Assembly (NCBI RefSeq): GCF_010730955.1
Contig: NZ_AP022577.1
Span: 4,278,001-4,342,000 of the forward strand
DNA from: Mycolicibacterium aubagnense
GTDB lineage: Bacteria; Actinomycetota; Actinomycetes; Mycobacteriales; Mycobacteriaceae
Length of the DNA: 64,000 bases
Direction of reading: 5' to 3'
Positions 61,228-64,000 of this stretch are shown one piece after another. The notes under the pieces were generated by a model, which was not told the DNA's origin, ran no database searches, and worked only from the letters and a program-made list of their open reading frames with translations. The translations under genes were made by a program, and so were the position numbers. How positions within the stretch are numbered: position 1 is the stretch's first letter; every line of letters begins with the position of its first letter.

Positions 61228-62142
61228 TCAGACCGCTCGACTGACGGTTTCGGGCGGTTGGGCTGCCCGGGACCAGGCCAGCGGATTCAGACTCCGATAC
61301 GGATCACCGGACCTGATCTCCTGCAAGTCGGTCAGGATGTGTTCCAGCGCTTGCTGAGTCGTCGACTTGACCGTCTCCACCCATCGGGCGTGGTCGGTCG
61401 TGCCGTTTGGTGCGGTCGTGCTGATCGGCTCGCCGAACTCGAGGTACATGCGCCGCGGGCGGGGAATCAGCGTCGGCCCGATGCCGCGCACCAGGGGCAT
61501 CGCCATGTCGGTACGTCCACCGAGCCGCTCGCCGATGGACTGGCTCAGCCGGCCCAGCGTGCTGTCGCGTTCGAAGAGGGGTTCGTAGACGTCGTCACTG
61601 CCGACCAAGCCGACCGGCACGATCGGATATCCGCTTTCGATGGCCACGCGGGCGAAACCGTTTCGGCCTTCCCACTTCAGCTGGTACTCCTCGCCCTTGA
61701 ATTTGGGCATCTCGCGTCCCCCGCCTGGAAAGACCAGCACGGTCTCGTTGTGCCGCATGAGTTCTCGCGCCGTGTCGGGGTGGCCGACCACGCCGCCGTA
61801 CGCCGCGACAAGGTCGCCGCCGAAGCCCTTGGCCTGTGCCAGGCCCCGTTCTGCGAGTGGGCGCACCTGCACACCGAGTTCGCGACGGGTGTAATACGGC
61901 ATCAGCAGTATCTCGGCGAAGCCGAACGCCGTGTGATTGCCGACCAGAAGGAAGCGGCCGTCGCGGGGCAGGCGGTCGAGGCCGGTCACGTAAGGCCGGT
62001 ACAGTTCGATCACCGGTTCGAGCGCATCCCCCGTGGCGTCCAACACATTTCGTAGTGTTCGGACGCGCTGCGGCGGATCCATGATGGCGGCGATCTCGTC
62101 GTCGGTGACAGTCGGCCGGCCCTGTGGCGGTCCGAATCCCAT
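61228..62142 (-). CDS. Lysophospholipid/diacylglycerol acyltransferase-like protein
   Basis: This 304-residue protein has a PlsC-type region: VGNHTAFGFAEILLM (NH block) and VLVFPGGGREMPKFKGEEY (second block), then VPVGLVGSDDVYEP. Instead of the NHxxxxD box of glycerol-phosphate acyltransferases it has NHTAFGFAE, as in PES/DGAT-like acyltransferases where the acidic residue is displaced. No transmembrane helix is clear. It starts at ATG 62142 and ends 38 bp before the hydratase gene. It probably transfers an acyl chain to a lipid alcohol at the membrane. Confidence 0.85.
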   Translation of the reverse strand: MGFGPPQGRPTVTDDEIAAIMDPPQRVRTLRNVLDATGDALEPVIELYRPYVTGLDRLPRDGRFLLVGNHTAFGFAEILLMPYYTRRELGVQVRPLAERGLAQAKGFGGDLVAAYGGVVGHPDTARELMRHNETVLVFPGGGREMPKFKGEEYQLKWEGRNGFARVAIESGYPIVPVGLVGSDDVYEPLFERDSTLGRLSQSIGERLGGRTDMAMPLVRGIGPTLIPRPRRMYLEFGEPISTTAPNGTTDHARWVETVKSTTQQALEHILTDLQEIRSGDPYRSLNPLAWSRAAQPPETVSRAV

Positions 62143-62198
62143 CGTGGCTCCCGTCGGTGTTCTGGTGTTGTCCCCAAGGTACCGACAGATTTACTAGA

Positions 62199-62561
62199 TC
62201 AGCTAATAAAAGCCTGTGAACTTCGCAACGCTGCGCGTTCCTTCGGCGTCGTCGCGCCCCAGATGCCGTACGGCTCGCCGGCTTCCATGGCGTGGCCGAG
62301 GCATTCGCGTAGTACCGGGCAATGGTGGCAGATCTGTTTGGCGTGTTCTTCGTGGGCGACCCGCCGGGCGCCGCGATCGTCGTCGCCGGTATAGAACATC
62401 TCGGCCGGTAGTCCGCGGCAGCGGGCATGCAACTGCCAGTCCCAGGCTGCGGTGGTGGCCGCGCCCCGAGTGTGGTAGCCGGGGCGCGGCCGGGGATGGG
62501 TAGTGCGAGAACGGGATGCGAATGTTTCTCGGGGGCAAGGGGATACCCGCGGCAAGATCAT
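62199..62561 (-). CDS. WhiB-family Fe-S regulator coupled to rpmE2
   Basis: From ATG 62561 this is 120 residues. The four cluster-binding Cys are present (C48, C78, C81, C87: C-x29-C-x2-C-x5-C), followed by the GIWG turn (99-102) and a basic end. The ATG overlaps the stop of the L31 gene by 4 bp, so it is translated from the same mRNA. WhiB proteins bind a [4Fe-4S] cluster and interact with sigma factor region 4. Which of the WhiB1-7 groups it belongs to is not clear; the unusual N-terminal ~40 residues are Arg/Pro/Thr-rich. The Zur box upstream would make it zinc-responsive. Confidence 0.9.
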   Translation of the reverse strand: MILPRVSPCPRETFASRSRTTHPRPRPGYHTRGAATTAAWDWQLHARCRGLPAEMFYTGDDDRGARRVAHEEHAKQICHHCPVLRECLGHAMEAGEPYGIWGATTPKERAALRSSQAFIS

Positions 62562-62809
62562 CGGCCGTACTTGCGGTTGAACTTCTCGACGCGACCGGCG
62601 GTGTCCATGATCTGCCGCTTGCCGGTCCACACCGGGTGTGAATCCGAGGTGACGTCGACGACGATCAGGGGGTAGGTGTGAATGCCGTCGGCGGTCTGCC
62701 ATTCGATGGTTCGGGAGCTGGTGGCGGTGGATCGGGTGAGGAACGTGCGTCCGGTGGTGGCGTCCTGGAAGACCACGGGGTGGTAGTCGGGGTGGATGCC
62801 GGCCTTCAT
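62558..62809 (-). CDS. rpmE2: Ribosomal protein bL31 type B (zinc-free)
   Basis: This 83-residue bL31 starts [14 protein letters not shown] and ends KFNRKYGR. It lacks the CxxC pairs of the zinc-binding form, so it is the alternative, zinc-independent paralogue that replaces it under zinc limitation in many bacteria. A Zur-type palindrome lies 21 bp upstream. Its last 4 bp overlap the WhiB start. ATG 62809 has GGAGG upstream (GGAACCTCC on the plus strand). Confidence 0.95.
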   Translation of the reverse strand: MKAGIHPDYHPVVFQDATTGRTFLTRSTATSSRTIEWQTADGIHTYPLIVVDVTSDSHPVWTGKRQIMDTAGRVEKFNRKYGR

Positions 62810-62829
62810 GGGAACCTCCGTCGGCTAGG

Positions 62830-62844
62830 TGAAAATGATTTTCA
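62830..62844. promoter_or_regulatory. Zur box before rpmE2-whiB
   Basis: TGAAAATGATTTTCA is a 15-bp palindrome about a single central base (62830-62844). It matches the core of the mycobacterial Zur (FurB) operator. A half-like GAAAATCATTACCG is near 62886. It is 21 bp before the L31 start. Confidence 0.8.
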
Positions 62845-62970
62845 TTAAGGTGTAGGCGACGATACCTGAACCATCTTGGCTTGTCGAAAATCATTACCGA
62901 TAAGCGCCAGCTCCCTCCCAGTCGACGTCGCTAGTGTCGGTGCACCTGGCTCAAGACAGTGAGGACACCG

Positions 62971-64000
62971 ATGAGGCGGTTCTGGTCTCTGGTCGCGGTG
63001 CTGCTGTGCGTGCTGGTGCTGAATACGGGTTGCTCGACGCAGCCGGAGCGGCCGTCGAACGGGCCTGCTCAACCGCGCATGCCACCCATGGGCTGGAATT
63101 CGTGGAATTCGGGCGTCGCACTCACCGCGGCCAACATCAAAGCCGTCATCGACGCCATGGTGTCGTCGGGCATGCGCGATGCCGGCTACCGCTACGTCAA
63201 TCTCGATGCCGGTTGGGCCGCGCCGCGGCGCACCGCCGCCGGTGAATTGCAGGCGGACCCAATACGTTTCCCCGACGGCATGGCCGACCTGGCGAAGTAT
63301 GCCCACGACCGTGGCATGCTGCTGGGCCTCTACGCCAGCCCGTTCAACGAGGGCTGCAGCGCTCAGCCGGCGCTGGCGGCCGCCGGCCATGAAACGCGGG
63401 ATGCGAAAGACTACGCGGACTGGGGCATCGACATGCTCAAGTACGACTGGTGCCGCAATGAGGCCGACCATCAGCATCACGTGCAGGTGTTCACCGCCAT
63501 GCGTGACGCGCTACGCGCCTCCGGTCGGCGCATCGTCTACAGCATCAATCCCAACAGCTCCGACGATCAGACGGCGGGCATCCGCTATGACTGGTCGGAT
63601 ATCGCCGACATGGCCCGTGCGACCAACGATCTGGTCCCGGTGTGGCACGACCAACTACCGCGGCTCGGCCCGCTTGACCCGTTCGCCGGGCATGTCTACC
63701 TCGGTGTGCCCGACGAATTCGCCGCAGCGGCAAAGGCGCTCGTTCCCAGCAAGCAAGGTTACTGGGTCGATGCCGACATGCTGGTCGCCGGCATCGGCTG
63801 GGACCAATGGGTCGCCGGCCATCTGAATTCGGTCCGGAACCAGCTCACCGTCGGGGCGCCGCCCGACGCGGTGCGGCAGTTCTCGGCGGCGGCCGATGAC
63901 CAACTTCTGCACGCGGTGACCGACCATCAACCCAATCTGACCACCGACGAGCAGCGTGCCCACCTGTCGCTGTGGTCGATGCTGTCGGCGCCGCTGATCG
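62971..64000 (+). CDS. GH27 alpha-galactosidase-like lipoprotein, 5' part
   Basis: The frame opens at ATG 62971 and runs off the right edge (343 codons seen). A signal with lipobox LNTGC gives lipid-anchored Cys21. MPPMGWNSWN at 37-46 is the GH27 signature. KYDWC places the nucleophile at D159, and the acid/base at D220 (ARATND). The family removes alpha-galactosyl (or N-acetylgalactosaminyl) groups. It is likely to act on surface or external glycans. Divergent from the rpmE2 operon across the Zur region (126 bp between box and start). GAGGA lies 7-11 bp before the ATG. Confidence 0.9.
   Translation, partial: MRRFWSLVAVLLCVLVLNTGCSTQPERPSNGPAQPRMPPMGWNSWNSGVALTAANIKAVIDAMVSSGMRDAGYRYVNLDAGWAAPRRTAAGELQADPIRFPDGMADLAKYAHDRGMLLGLYASPFNEGCSAQPALAAAGHETRDAKDYADWGIDMLKYDWCRNEADHQHHVQVFTAMRDALRASGRRIVYSINPNSSDDQTAGIRYDWSDIADMARATNDLVPVWHDQLPRLGPLDPFAGHVYLGVPDEFAAAAKALVPSKQGYWVDADMLVAGIGWDQWVAGHLNSVRNQLTVGAPPDAVRQFSAAADDQLLHAVTDHQPNLTTDEQRAHLSLWSMLSAPLI

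Overview
The window is high-GC actinobacterial chromosome from a fast-growing Mycobacterium (Mycolicibacterium) or close relative. The evidence is the gene order, which follows M. tuberculosis Rv0948c to Rv0996 (uvrD1, sucCD, purNH, the MoxR/VWA pair, the fadE13-accD2-accA2-fadE12-echA7 operon, rpmF-mprAB-pepD-moaB2, mscL, the FmdB chaperone, galU-glp-rimJ-glpR), together with four MspA-type porin genes, a family absent from slow-growing pathogens. No insertion sequence, integrase, phage gene or CRISPR array was seen. All names rest on reading the protein sequences; no database search was run.

Layout: (1) 0-7 kb, core genes: partial chorismate mutase, uvrD1, a LytM/M23 envelope peptidase with a small membrane protein, and sucCD ending in a strong terminator. 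(2) 7-15 kb, accessory: two adjacent STAND-type ATPases behind three 8-bp repeats phased at 16 bp; a thiolase-like protein (TLP1 type) without the usual nucleophile; and a leftward operon in which a WXG-motif protein fused to a DUF4185/GH183 arabinanase-like domain is followed by three tandem small Cys-rich lipoproteins, the last frameshifted. A fourth member of that small-protein family lies at 9.4 kb. (3) 15-29 kb, core and metabolic: two luciferase-like monooxygenases (one SfnG-like), a DUF5336 membrane protein, a DUF6350 membrane protein, purN-purH, mqo with a divergent LysR regulator, an HSL-type lipase, and the MoxR-VWA pair. (4) 29-32 kb, a DUF1800-DUF1501 exported pair bracketed by two related inverted-repeat elements. 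(5) 32-41 kb, a six-gene acyl-CoA catabolic operon that resembles acyclic terpene/leucine (atu/liu) clusters, with a palindromic operator upstream. (6) 41-46 kb, rpmF and the envelope-stress module mprA-mprB-pepD-moaB2. (7) 46-49.5 kb, four tandem MspA porins, three of them almost identical, separated by covarying hairpins. (8) 49.6-56.6 kb, mscL, a SAF-domain protein, an FmdB-type chaperone under a CIRCE site, a tiny metallothionein-like gene, 5-FCL, galU, the Glp/GlpR divisome pair, rimJ and tRNA-Ala. (9) 56.6-64 kb, TetR/P450, SHOCT, DUF4010, enoyl-CoA hydratase, acyltransferase, an rpmE2-whiB operon behind a Zur box, and the start of a GH27 lipoprotein.

Much of the window concerns the envelope: mycolate outer-membrane porins, the MprAB/PepD stress response, an M23 peptidase, a predicted arabinan hydrolase, MscL and divisome parts. 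The least explained parts are the WXG-GH183/lipoprotein operon, the paired STAND ATPases, the cysteine-bearing porin array with its hairpins, the metallothionein-like gene next to CIRCE, and the Zur-box rpmE2-whiB operon.
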